From assembly GCA_958510825.1 (NCBI GenBank), contig OY294044.1:103888893-103952892 (forward strand): a DNA stretch of 64,000 nt, in the 5' to 3' direction. The stretch comes from Brachypterus glaber (taxonomy: Eukaryota > Arthropoda > Insecta > Coleoptera > Kateretidae). The position numbers and the translations under genes were made by a program. A model generated the notes under the pieces. That model made no database searches and was not told the DNA's origin. It saw nothing but the letters and a program-made list of their open reading frames with translations. Positions 22,344-33,116 of this stretch are shown piece after piece. The first letter of the stretch is position 1, and every line of letters begins with the position of its first letter.

Positions 22344-22486
22344 CACTGAAAAAAAAAATTTAATTTTATAATTTTTTTTTATGCTAAAAGGTGCCGTACA
22401 CCCACCATATTTTTTTGTAGAATACTTATTCTTATACCCTACAACATATTTTGTAGTCCGGTGGAAAAAAGATATTTTTTTCAGTG
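22344..22486. mobile_element. 143-bp mariner-type MITE
   Basis: The ends CACTGAAAAAAA and TTTTTTTCAGTG are inverted and flanked by TA on both sides (22342..22343, 22487..22488). Confidence 0.75.
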
Positions 22487-22493
22487 TATTGTT

Positions 22494-22580
22494 TAGGGAA
22501 CGTTCAAGTATTAGGTAACGCAAAATTTGGCCATTTTTTACCCCCATCCCCCCATGTAACGCGGCGTAACATTTTCGAGA
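22494..22580. mobile_element. Partial GGGAACGTTCAAG MITE
   Basis: Left half of the palindromic element seen complete at 57887..58036: GGGAACGTTCAAGTATTA, a C-rich run and GTAACG. The inverted right end is missing. Similar fragments start at about 26267 and 30177. Confidence 0.65.
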
Positions 22581-22614
22581 AAAAAAATAAAGGAAATTTT
22601 GCTGTATGGTTTAA

Positions 22615-22715
22615 ACCGGTTTTTAACCGGTTATTGTTTCCGTGTTTTAACCCAAAACCGGTCTGATGTAATTTCTGCAACCGGTTAACCGAAAACCGGT
22701 TATTGGCTATGGTTT
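22615..22715. repeat. Cluster of ACCGGTT palindromes
   Basis: AACCGG/ACCGGT words occur about seven times in 100 bp, including AACCGGTTATTG twice. Probably a remnant of a repeat family; no function inferred. Confidence 0.5.
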
Positions 22716-23540
22716 TCCGTCTCTAATTTGTTTTTGTTTAGAGGATTTAGTGATCTGTTAAACACGCCGTGTGCAATAGAATTTGCAAGGAATCCGTCTC
22801 TTTTGGCCTGGATCATTGTTAAAAACGTGATCCAATAAATATTTTATAAGTTTATAATTTTTTAAGTATTACGTAACATTTTTACTTCTACAACCTTTTT
22901 TTTTAAGTATCAAAGGGATCACAAGATTTATTTTTTTAAATATTTAGGTAAAAAAAATACCAATAACGGCAGAACTTTGATATTATGGCGAAAACTAAGG
23001 TATATTACAAGTAATTTATACAAAAAATATCAAGATCGTAGGGCCAGGGGCAAGATTGTCCCCCTAACACGCGTGCCGCGGCAATGATCTTTGTAAATAG
23101 TTTTGCAGGCTCCCGAGCAGCATCCTGACAATACAGTACTTTGCGTAGTACCTATATCAACTACAAAAAAAAATATTAAAAATATTAAGGACTTTATAAA
23201 AGTTTTAATACTAATATTTGCAGAAGAGATTATTTTACTTTCCTCAAGGAAAGTTAGTTAGTAAAATTATTTCGAAAAATTTTATTACATTTCTGGACTT
23301 TTTATATCCAAAAAATATGATTTCCGTCAAAAAAAAATTGTGTGTGTCGGTCTATCGGTCTGTGTTTCCGGGAAATTTGTGACCACGATAACTCAAGAAC
23401 GCTTCAGGCTAAAGAATTCAAATTTGGACCACAGGTTGGGATTGTTTTTCGTAAAAATCAGGTTGGGGCAAGGGGCTAAAATGGGGTAAAAACTATTTTT
23501 TTCAAAAACATATTTTTTTCAATTTATTTTTCAATTTACG
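22716..23540. other. Unassigned
   Basis: A small hairpin TTTTACTTTCCTCAAGGAAAG lies near 23232, and a GTCGGTCTATCGGTCTGTG block with GATAACTCAAGAACG near 23345..23405 resembles 26515..26575. No gene. Confidence 0.4.
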
Positions 23541-24057
23541 AATAATATAATAATAAACGTTTATTGTATAAAAGATTACAAATCTTGTTACAAGAAGTTT
23601 GAATATATAAAAAAAATACAAGAGAAGAGAAAAAAAATACACTAAATACTAAACCCTAACTATTTAAGTAATTTGATGAATATTCATAGATAATTTAATA
23701 AAAAGAAAAGGCAAAAATTTTAATACAAAAAAAAAAGTTAATTAAAAGAAGAAACGATAATACCAATATTTAAAGGTTAAAGACAAAAAGCATTATTCGT
23801 TAATTATAAAGGAACGGAGCTTTAATAAGTTTCCGATAAAACTGTGCAGCATTTTTATTTTAGTTACATTAAGAAAGTTAAGTGCAAAGACTAGACCGTC
23901 TAGGTTAATAAGGCTATCAATGTAAGGTGCACGCAACGGTTTGTACATGGGGCATTTAAAGAAAATATGATCTAAAGTCTCAAACTCGTTTAAGTTGCAA
24001 ATAGTACATACTTCTTTAGGGTTGATTTTGTAAAAGCTGCCATTGAATTTACGAAAA
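23541..24057 (-). pseudogene. LINE 3' fragment: zinc-knuckle C-terminus
   Basis: Within the minus-strand frame ending at 23793, the part from about 24057 reads KEVCTICNLNEFETLDHIFF followed by KCPMY and LRAPYIDSL. This is the C-x2-C...H...C knuckle that follows RNase H in I/R1-type LINEs. The 3' UTR runs 23792..23556 with an AATAAACG word and a (TAA)-type tail near 23541..23555. The frame upstream of 24057 is poly-Lys/Phe low complexity and is not part of the protein. 5'-truncated and dead. Confidence 0.78.
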
Positions 24058-24506
24058 AATAAACATTTTTGGAAAAAAAAATTGAAAAACAAAAAAAAAA
24101 TATTTTTTTTTTATTTTTTTTTGTCTTTTAATACTGTTTTTTGTTTTACAAAAAAAGAAACTTTTGAAAAAAAAAAATATTTTTTTGAAAATATTTTTTT
24201 TAATTTTAATTTTAATGAACCTAGGCATATAGGCACAAGAATTATTTTGTTGGCAGCAGTATTTTTTCCTATTTTTGAATTCTGTCAAGCATTTATGTCT
24301 TTTAGCCTTACCCAGCAGATTTATAGTGCTCGGGTTATAAATTTTTTAATGCCATTAAATTGCCATTTCATTTCCTCTTTGCATGGACTTTTCTAAATGA
24401 TTTTCTTTCTTCTTTCCAGAACGTACATTTATTTAATCACGCTTTTTCCGAACCCTATATGTCACATGTTGAAATAGAAAAAATAAAGATTTTCAATTAA
24501 CAATAA
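24058..24506. other. A/T homopolymer stretch and unassigned flank
   Basis: 24060..24215 is alternating A and T runs that give spurious Lys/Phe-rich frames on both strands. The remainder holds nothing supportable. Confidence 0.5.
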
Positions 24507-26028
24507 AGCGGGCACGCTGTTCTAGAAGAACTTTTAAATGACATGACAACTTCCATTTTTTTTCTTTTTGGAATTTGTTATATGAGCTTTAATTAAAAAA
24601 ATAATACTAAAATTTTAAAAATCGTTAGAGCCGTTTTTGAAAAAAAATATGTTTTTTAGAAAATATCTCTGATATTTCACGCTAACATACTCGGTTTGCC
24701 CTCGATATCTCAGATTTTGACCAAACTTGGCATATGGCAGTATGGTACCTGAGCACTCTATCTATTTTTTTTTCAAAACGGTCCATCCGATCACGATACC
24801 GGGTGTCCCACCAACCAGGTTCTTGACAAGTTATATCTCCGTTATTTGAAAAGGTAAATTTTTTGTAAAAAATTGCGTTAAATGGGAGCCAAAAAAGATT
24901 TTATTGACTTATTCAATCCCCCCCTCCATTGCTTACTCTCCCTTGTAACCACCCCAACCTCTGATTTTCAAATAACACCTTCCACCCCCATTTTTATCTA
25001 AGAATATGAAATTACATTTCATTTTGAATTAAACCATGTATTATAAATAGTATCTTATTCTTTTAAGGGGCTTCCAATAACAATTCTTATTTAGTAATAA
25101 TAATGTCCCACCAGGTTTTAGATGAGCTATATCTCCGTTATTTAAAAATATAAAAAAGTTAAAAAGAATAAAATTAAATTGGAGTCAAAGTAGAATTTAC
25201 TGACATATGCAAAACTACCCCTTATTAACCCACCCTCTTGGAACCACCTCCAACTAGTTTTTTAAATAGCACTTCCCTATTTTACTAAAAAATATAAAAT
25301 CACATTTCATTTTAAATTTAACCAGAAAATTTTTCAGAAACTTACGTTAAATTTTACCCAAAAGAAAATTGATTATTTTATTCAAAACCAACTCATAACA
25401 ATCCAATCTCCTGGAACTACCCGCAATTTTGTTTTAAATACCACCCTTCTATGAATAAATAATAATTGTTATTTAGAGCCCCTTAAAATCTAAGATACAA
25501 CTTATAATAAATGGTTGAATTCAGAATAAAGTGCACTTTCATAGTCTTTAATAAGAATTAGGGGGTGCAATTTTAAAAACAGAAGTTGGGGGTAGTTTTA
25601 AGGGAGTGGGTAAGCAAGGGGCGGTTTTGAATAAGTCAGTAAAATCTTATTTGGCTTTGATTTAATGCTATTTTTTGCAAATTTTAATACCTTTTCAAAT
25701 AACAAAGATAAGCTATTTCAAGAACTTGGTGGGACACCCAGTATAGTGAACGGATGGACTGTTTTGAAAAAAATTTGGATGGAGTTCTTAGGTACCATAG
25801 CGGTACCACTATGCCAAGTTTGAGCAAAATCCGAGATATCGAGGGCAAACCGAGTATGTGAAATATCAGATATTTTCTAAAAACCACATTTTTTTCAAAA
25901 ACGGCTCTAACGATTTTTAAAATTTTGGTCTTATTTTTTTAATTAGAGCTCATATAACAAATTCCAAAAAGAAAAAAAAATGGAAGTTGTCATGTCATTT
26001 AAAAGTTCTTCTAGAACAGCGTGCGGGT
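24507..26028. mobile_element. 1.5-kb foldback with a mariner-like unit at its centre
   Basis: Outer arms 24507..24798 and 25742..26028 are inverted repeats, e.g. GCACGCTGTTCTAGAAGAAC / GTTCTTCTAGAACAGCGTGC and TCGATATCTCAGATTTTG / CAAAATCCGAGATATCGA. The inner unit 24799..25741 has its own ends CYGGGTGTCCCACC and GGTGGGACACCCAG with TA on both sides, and arms including CTCCGTTATTTGAAAAGGTA. A third GTCCCACCAGG block in direct orientation lies at about 25107. No transposase. Confidence 0.85.
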
Positions 26029-26866
26029 CTTATGATAGGCGCACCCAAGGAAGGGCTACCCGGCTGAAATTTTTTTCTTCTCAAACATAAAAAAGAAAAT
26101 TTTTTCTTCTCAAACGAAAAATAGAAAATTTTTCAAAAAAAAAATAAAAAAAAAACAAAAAAAATAAGAATATCTTTTCTTGAAAAAGTATTTTTGAACA
26201 AAAAAAATTAAAGGAAATGTTTAAAAAAAAATTTCAGAAATTTCTTTTTATGAAAAAGGGAACGTTCAAGTATTACGTAACGCAAATTTTGATCATTTTG
26301 GACTTTAGTTGCGAAAATTAAAAAATTAAAATTCCAAAACCTTTCTTTTAAAAACCTCGTGTTTGTAAATTGGTATGAATGTCTTGTTTTCTACTTTTTA
26401 GTTATATGTAATATGTAATTAATAGTAGGGTTTTAACTTTAAAAACTTGTTTTTTATATTATTTTTTTCATTTTTAATCCCGGAAAAAATAACCAAAATC
26501 TTGGTAATACCAAGTCCGTCCGTCCGATGTCACGAATTTCGTTAACGATAACTCCAGAACGAATTATCCGATGGACGTCAAATTTTCAGGGGAAGATCCC
26601 TATTGTTTTTAAAATTAATCCCTCCAAAAACAAAAAAAAAAGTTATGGAGGGTTAAACTTTTTTAAAAAATTAAAATACTATTACTTTTTTATTTTTTTT
26701 TAATTTTTATATTTTTCGCAAAAAGAAAATAAAAAAATATATGAAGATTTGTTTTTTTTTTTGAAAAATTTTTTTTTTTATTTTTTTCGTGTTTCGCAAA
26801 AAAATTAAAAAAAAATTGAAAGTTTTGTTTTGATTTCTTTTTTTGTTTTTTTTTTTAAGTATTTGG
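26029..26866. other. Low complexity and decayed repeat pieces
   Basis: A/T runs, a GGGAACGTTCAAGTATTACG fragment at about 26270, and a CCGTCCGTCCGATGTC block near 26516 followed by GATAACTCCAGAACG. No gene. Confidence 0.5.
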
Positions 26867-26937
26867 GAAAATACAATATAGCATTTACTGTGAATAGTAC
26901 AAAAAAAATGCGTAGAATTACATATCTTCACGGCTTT
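26867..26937. repeat. Dispersed GTGAAGATATG module, inverted
   Basis: Reads ATTTACTGTGAATAGTA, ATGCGTAGAATTACATATC and TTCACGGC, the complement of the module at 11191..11260. Confidence 0.6.
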
Positions 26938-27535
26938 TTTATTATTAAATTTGAAACATCTAGATTTCTAAACATTTTCGCCTGTGGCGTTAAGGATGTT
27001 AAGTTGTTCAAAAAAATTTTCCTTTCGAACTCTTAAAAATTTATTATACTGAAAAACTCTAAACACTAAATATATTCGCCTGCGGCGCTAAACTTGATTA
27101 GCAATAATTAGATATTAAAATTTTAATTAACAGGTTTTTTAAAACTGTTTACATGTCAAATTATAAAACTAAAGGTTTCTATAATGTATTTTACGTTAAA
27201 ATCATATTTTGTATATAATGAAAAAAACTACGTTTTGGCTTAAAGTAGTCAACGCTCTTGGCAGTTATTCTTATAACTTAAAAGATGTGTATCTTTAAAC
27301 AAAAGTATTTATCTTGTCCAAAGAAAAGTGTCGCTTTTGAAATATATTTAAAATTCTCTTAGACCTGGCGCATTTGAGGCAAAACCCATTTATCTTTTAA
27401 GATTGTTAAAAATTAAATAATTTTAAATACTTTGGCCCAAGAATTTTTCTTTTGAGACAAGATCACTTGCATTTCACACAAGATTAAAGAATTTTAGGTT
27501 AAAAAATCAAAAAGATCTTGGCAAGTAAATTATAT
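26938..27535. other. Unassigned
   Basis: Two short GC palindromes (CGCCTGTGGCG near 26981, CGCCTGCGGCG near 27077) resemble isolated ones near 42125 and 43300. Otherwise nothing. Confidence 0.4.
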
Positions 27536-27802
27536 TTATCCAATACATACAGATAATAAGACAATTACCAGCTTTATTTTAAATAGATAAACTCAATAAT
27601 AACCCCCGCGTGGCTTTTACTTTATTGAGTGGATAATTATTTATTTTACCCATTCAACTGTCACTTGTCAAATTATTTTCTTGTAAATGTCATTAAAATT
27701 TTTAATAAAAATATGAATTCCTAAGCTATTTATTGGATAAAACCTTGTATGGCACTCATGGGTAAACCGATATTGCCCTCTCGAAAATTAACCTGCTTAA
27801 TT
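27536..27802 (-). repeat. Dispersed repeat with terminal hairpin, copy 2
   Basis: Inverted copy of 13741..14058, missing the distal half of the hairpin. It abuts a fragment of element C (27815..27937). Confidence 0.75.
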
Positions 27803-27814
27803 TAACTTAATTTT

Positions 27815-27937
27815 TGTACTAGTAAAGCATATAGTAAGTATATTTTAACGTTATTTTTATTCTCTTGGGACAAAAACGGCAAGTTTAGTCCCAAAAATGA
27901 AAGCGTAAAATAAAGTTTTAGTCTTGGTCGTGCAAAA
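27815..27937. mobile_element. Element C, right-end fragment
   Basis: Matches the last ~120 bp of element C: AGCATATAGTAAGTATA, ACGGCAAGTTTAGTCCC and TTTTAGTCTTGGTCGTGC. A nearly complete copy follows immediately. Confidence 0.75.
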
Positions 27938-27948
27938 TAGTTATTTAT

Positions 27949-28812
27949 ATACCAAGGGACTAAACGGGCTGTTTTAGTCCCGCTGCATGAGTTTTGTTTA
28001 TGTTTATGTTTGTTTTAACCTCGTACTATTCTACTTAATTAAGCATCCCCTAAGTCCAGGACTTGTGTGGGCTAGTAGTAGAGGGAACCACCGGCTTTAA
28101 CTGACTTTCGAACCAATATATCTAGGGAGTACGCCTTCGCCAAATTTCCATTATTAATTAACTGAAAAAGTCAATTGGCGCCAGTGAGGTTTGAACTCAC
28201 GATCATTAGCTCAGTGTCAATGCTATATCGATGCCTTAGACCGTTGAGCTAAATCTCCCATCATGAGTGTTTCCTGAGCGAGCGTAGCGAACTAGGGAAA
28301 CAGAAATGCAAGGGACTAAAACAGCCAAGTTTAGTCCTGAGCTATATACACTATTTTTTGCAGGACCAAACATAATTTAGGTAGGTAGATAAAACTAAAA
28401 TTAAAAACCACGAGTCTAAAATCGGTTGTTTTATTTTCGTAATTTAATCAAGATGCCTGTAATTTGCGAAAAGTCAGTTTCATGGCTATCGCGATTTTAA
28501 TTGTTTTTTAATATGGTTGACACAAACGTCAAAAAAATGGACGAAGATAATAAATCTTAAGTTATGTATAAATTGTTATAACAATGATATTTTTAAAGGG
28601 TTTCTTTGTTAAAATCAAATAAATTGGTTTGAATCGCTAATTTATTACAAAACACCACCAAACCTAATTTTTGAACCAGCAAAGCACATAGTAAGTATAA
28701 TATTTTAATATTATCAAGGTTGCCGTGATTTTTATACCCTAGGGAGAAAAACGGCAAGTTTAGTCCCGAAAATGAAAGCGTAAAATTAGGTTTTAGTCTT
28801 GGTCGTGCAAAA
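27949..28812. mobile_element. Element C, copy 2, carrying a SINE
   Basis: Same ends as 21319..21910. Removing the 269-bp SINE and its duplicated 7-bp target leaves 588 bp, close to 592 bp in copy 1. The sequence on either side is highly similar to copy 1. Confidence 0.85.
27993..28261 (-). mobile_element. tRNA-headed SINE, copy 3, full length
   Basis: On the minus strand the head reads GGGAGATTTAGCTCAACGG (A-box-like), then GAGTTCAAACCTC (B-box-like) and GGCGCC, then the shared body and a (CATAAA)n tail. A perfect 7-bp TSD CATGAGT (27986..27992, 28262..28268) brackets it. The host, element C, is uninterrupted in copy 1, which confirms the boundaries. It is a Pol III-type retroposon and encodes no protein. 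Confidence 0.92.
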
Positions 28813-28854
28813 ATGTATTTACACCCACTTTTTACTTGTTTGAGAAGGGAAAAT

Positions 28855-30177
28855 TAGAATTAATTATCTAAATAACTAAATTCTAATTGGACAAGAAACA
28901 AGTAAGTAATACCAGCCAGTCATATTAGTAAACATCAGCTTGCTTTAAAATTAATTTGTGAGAAAATGTTATAAATTACATTTCGCGAATAGTGATTTCA
29001 TAAAATTATGCAATTATTTAGACTTAGTCACTCCATCTAGCGGCGGCTTTAATGTCGTTGCGAAGCACTATGTCGCCAAATAAAAAAAGTGTCAAAAATT
29101 ATTTTATCATATATAATTACACAATGAAAATTTGCTATCTGGAAATAATTACGACCGGGGCGTCGCCCCTGCAGGGAGTAATTATTTTCTTTGACGGCAA
29201 ATTTTAATGAAAACTGTGAATTTATCCCAAAAATTCGAAGAATCATGTGTAATACTGAAGATTATTTTTTAACGATTTATAATATGTCAATCCAACTTTT
29301 ATATTTTTTTCATCGCAAATTGATATAACTTGTTTTATTACTTATCTTAATATGTTTACAGGCATATTCTTTGATTTGGTTAATTTAATTACATTTTCAA
29401 CTGCTAAACTAAAACCTTTTTGTCCATTTTTAAATTGCAAGTTATAGTTCTGTCAATATTTTGGTCATTGCAGTACTTACTAGCGCGGTACTGCGCTAGG
29501 CTTGCAAGCATGTTCATAAAAGTCAACCTATAAAAACTGTCATTACATTTTATAAAAAGAATATTTTAAGATATTTTTTGGTAAATCATCAATTAATGAC
29601 AATAATTATAAATAGTAATATATTCATATTTAATTATTAATTAGTTCTAGGTATGAAATCTTATTGTAAAAGATAAATACTGAAAAAGAAAATTTTACAG
29701 CGATTCTCAATAGAGTTTTCTACAGTAGAAAATTCCCAATATAACTGTAATATGATTCGACAGAAATAAACACATGGTCAGAAATATTTTTAAATGATAA
29801 AAACGTTAAAAAATAATCTAAATAACTAAATTCTAATTGGACAAGAAACAAAGTAAAAAGTCCAAACCAACCAGTGATATTAGTAAACATGAGCTTGCTT
29901 TAAAATTAATTTGTGCGAAAATGTTATAAATTACATTTCACGAATAGTGATTTCATAAAATTATGCAATTATTTAGACTTAGTCACTCCATCTAGCGGCG
30001 GCTGTGTCAAAAATTATTTTATCATATATAATTCCACAAGAGGCTGAGAATTATGCGGAAAAATTGAGCTGTTTTCATAAAAATTTCCTTTGACAGCAAA
30101 TTGGAATAAAAACTGTGAATTTTTTCCGATAAATCGAAGAATCATGTGTAATTCGGAAGATTATTTTTTAACGATTT
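28855..30177. repeat. Two diverged direct repeats (28855..29279 and 29813..30177)
   Basis: Shared landmarks in the same order are AACTAAATTCTAATTGGACA, TTAGACTTAGTCACTCCATC, GTGTCAAAAATTATTTTATC and GAAGATTATTTTTTAACGAT. Copy 1 has an extra compact hairpin (AATAATTAC...GGGGCGTCGCCCC...GTAATTATT, about 29141..29186) absent from copy 2. The interval 29280..29812 is unassigned. Confidence 0.85.
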
Positions 30178-30754
30178 GGGAACGTTCAAGTATTACTATT
30201 TTCCTATATTTTTTGGTAGCTCATTGCCATAGCTTTTGGAGTTTCATGCACCCAAAGGAACCGAATCCGGAGTCTAGCAATTTGAAAATAGCTTAATTTG
30301 GATGTACTTTAAGACATAAATAAAATATAGCAGGGAGCAAATAATGAAATAAAAATGGTCACCAGCTCTTCGACTGTAAAGGGAAATTCCTATTTTTGTA
30401 GGTCATATGTTGCCAGCAAAGAAAGTGGTAAATTTAAATCAGTACTGTTACTTCACAGGTATCTGTAAAAATGTGAACTTTTATATTGGTAATTTTACTG
30501 CTATCTTTTGTAGAATGTAAGCTATTATTATGGTAATTTTCGGGACTGTCTGTAAAAGTGCCGTGTTTTTGGACCACATGCATTAATTTTAATGCAAAAT
30601 TATTGTACCGACAGAAGAAGATCTGAGATTTTACTAAACCCAGTAATATTGAGGTTAATTTAATAAATATTGTAATTTCACATTCTGACATTGTAAATTT
30701 GCTTTAATTATTACAGTTAAAACTACTCTAAGATTGACGCACAAATTTAGAGTG
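30178..30754. other. Unassigned
   Basis: Begins with a 20-bp GGGAACGTTCAAG fragment. Short frames (30090..30296, 30434..30691) lack recognisable domains. Confidence 0.35.
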
Positions 30755-30756
30755 TA

Positions 30757-31181
30757 CACGGAAAGAAATTAGTGGGCTCTGCGCTATACATTATAAGATA
30801 TTTGGTAACAGTGGCAAATTATAGTGATTTAAGCTATAGATTATAAGGGACACAATAACTAATAATGTTAAAAATAAATTGGAAACGATTATATATATTA
30901 CAGACACGATTATATTTATTACAGGCACTATTATAAATTTACAGAAATTTTATTATATTATAAAAATTATTAGCACGGACAATAATTAAATCTATTTAAG
31001 CTATAAATGCCATACTATTTGTTATATTTTATTATTCACTAAACAATTAAAGTATTTCATATAAATTTTTACACTGACTGCCATAATTGTAAGAGAAAGC
31101 CTTGTATTTATATAATAAGCGATTATAATTTGCTTGGTATGTGTGTTATAGCGCTCCTAGCTATAATTTTTTTTTTCCGTG
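30757..31181. mobile_element. 425-bp MITE, copy 2
   Basis: Same ends and interior as 799..1223, with a TA duplication (30755..30756, 31182..31183). One substitution was noted against copy 1. Confidence 0.9.
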
Positions 31182-32073
31182 TAGAGCTACTTTTGCGACA
31201 GAGCCGCCGCTTTATAAAGTGACTCTATATAGACTAAAGTGTCTTTCTAATTTAATTTTCTACAGTCGAGCGATTTATTTTGGAGACAAATTGTACTTAA
31301 ATTATTCATTTTGAGGAGATGATATACGAAGTTAAATCACACGACTGATGGTGTTCAATTTGGAAAAAGAAAATAAAAGTATTCATTTACCAGGGGCAAG
31401 CAAAATTTATAATTTTGTTTCTTCCAGAAGTTTCCCTTTGGAAGAGAATGGACGCGATTTTATTAAATGGACTGTTGGGGTTGATTCTAACTTAAAGGTT
31501 GATTCTAAATTAAGGGTGTCGAAAGATACAAATCTTACCTTTGGTTGGTTGTCTGCTTTCTGTGGAGAGTACACTCTTTTAATCCAATGTCCAATGGCTG
31601 TACATGGAGGTCCAGACTTGTAGCCTTTTCTTACACGCGATAATGTAGGGGTTTATATTATACACATAAGGACATAAATAGTAGTTTGAGTTTGTAATTA
31701 TAAATAAGGACTCACAGGTAGGCCGCGGTTGTCACGCGGTGAAAAAAGTGAGAACTGACCCTTGACACAAGGCTATATATGGTAGGTCGCGCATACGTAG
31801 CTTTCAAACCCAAGTAAAGCGGACCAAATAGCGACACACTTAAAAAAGCTTTGTTTTTAAGGAGCTAAATATGCACTTTAAACTATATGTCACCAACCGA
31901 ACTTTCAACTTTCATGTCGAAGCTCTTCGTATATAGTTTTTTTTTGTTTTTTTTTTATACTTTACTAAATATATTTTTCTATTGTTTTTTTTTCTCAAAA
32001 AATATTTTGTTTTTAAAAAAAAGAATGTTTTTGAAAACAAAAGAACATTAAATTGTGGTCCAGATACTTCCAG
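31182..32073. other. Unassigned; one unrecognised open frame
   Basis: The plus-strand frame 31348..31623 (91 codons) has more balanced codon use than its surroundings and an internal near-repeat (VDSNLKVDSKL). I recognise no domain, so it may be an exon relic or chance. From 31930 to 32050 the sequence is A/T low complexity. Confidence 0.3.
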
Positions 32074-32391
32074 ATGAAATCCACCCTCAAATGCACCCAT
32101 TGCAGCCATTCTGGGACCTTTCTGTCTCCCTCTCTTCCACAACACACCGGTCAATTAAGGTTGTCACAATGTTTGGACTTCTTCAATCGTTGGACGGTGA
32201 TGAAGAACATACATGTTCAAAATGCAAAGAGCGTGGTCGAGGGCCGAAAATCCTTAAAATTCTTTACAATTTAAAAATTCCAGAAAATCTCAGTAATCTA
32301 CCTTAAAAGTTTCTCCCCGATGACACAGTTTCAGAGAAAACTCAGCGTCACCGTAGACTTCCCTCTAGGAGAATTAGATATAAGCAATTAT
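32074..32391 (+). pseudogene. Ubiquitin-specific protease (USP, peptidase C19) pseudogene fragment
   Basis: Three consecutive frames give the USP fingers-to-palm region in correct order. Frame 1 (32080..32112) reads STLKCTHCSH, a first CxxC zinc pair. Frame 2 (32106..32290) reads PFWDLSVSL, LLQSLDGDEEHTCSKCKE (second CxxC) and LKIPENL. Frame 3 (32291..32391) reads VIYLKSFSP, then KLSVTVDFPLGELDISNY. Intact USP2/USP21-type enzymes have the same series of blocks (StLkC..C, pFWDLSLp, LDGDE..tC..C, lvihLKRFs, v.FPL..LD). At least two frameshifts, and no Cys- or His-box in the window, show it is dead. The absence of introns across the region fits a processed copy. It is cut off at 32391 by the (TAA)n tail of the next LINE. 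Confidence 0.85.
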
Positions 32392-32995
32392 AATAATAAT
32401 AATAATAATAATAATATTTTATTTCGATAAATTACAAAATATACATGACATTTTAAGATCTGCCTAAACATAGTTTGTGTGCGGTATCTATTAAAATTGA
32501 ATTATCATAATTATACCTACTTAATTTAATTTTACAAATTTATACTAGTATTTTTATTACTTAAGAATCGAATAAAAAAACTGAAGGCAACGTAAAACTC
32601 TATGTAGTACTCTGAGACTATATTGAAGAAAGTATATTCTGAAGAAAGGCCATACAAATTTGAATATGTTTATGCAAAATATTTGTGATTTATCTGATTT
32701 GATTAAAAATTGTTTTTTCTATTAAAGTGTATTTTGTTACTATAAATTGTTTGATCTCTATCATGTTTCTTTTTTTATTTACTATACCTTTTAGCTGCAG
32801 TGGCATTATATTAAAAATTTTTGGGCCATAAAACGATAAAGAATTTTGAGTATGTGCTTTTTTAAATAGCGGAACGGACATAGGGACATTTGCTAGCTGC
32901 CGTGTAACCCTGAGAGTATTAGCTTTTGAAAATTTATTTTTATTGTTTAACATATACAGAGCAATTTGATAAGCATACAATTGTTTTATGTGGAA
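32389..32995 (-). pseudogene. LINE 3' fragment (RT C-terminus) with (TAA)n tail
   Basis: The minus-strand frame 32980..32690 (96 codons) contains the block LSFYGPKIFNIMPLQLKG, the same C-terminal signature as in 508..753 and 62198..62880, followed by a basic end. The plus-strand left edge is (TAA)n at 32389..32416, the 3' tail. The 3' UTR spans 32689..32417. 5'-truncated; no RNase H. Confidence 0.8.
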
Positions 32996-33116
32996 AATAC
33001 ATAATTCACTATATAACTGTTGGGTGGTACATTATGTATTCCAACTTCGGCCATTTCAAAGACTTCCTCCCAACTATCACCGATGCCGCAGAATCCATTG
33101 CACCCTCCAGATTCGT

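Noticed and set aside
24043..24396. Lys/Phe-rich open frames on both strands
   Set aside because: They come from alternating A and T homopolymer runs.
28163..28261. tRNA-like sequence at 28163..28261, and similar at 55862..55946 and 1265..1350
   Set aside because: Cloverleaf pairing is poor and each is fused to the shared SINE body, so these are SINE heads and not tRNA genes.
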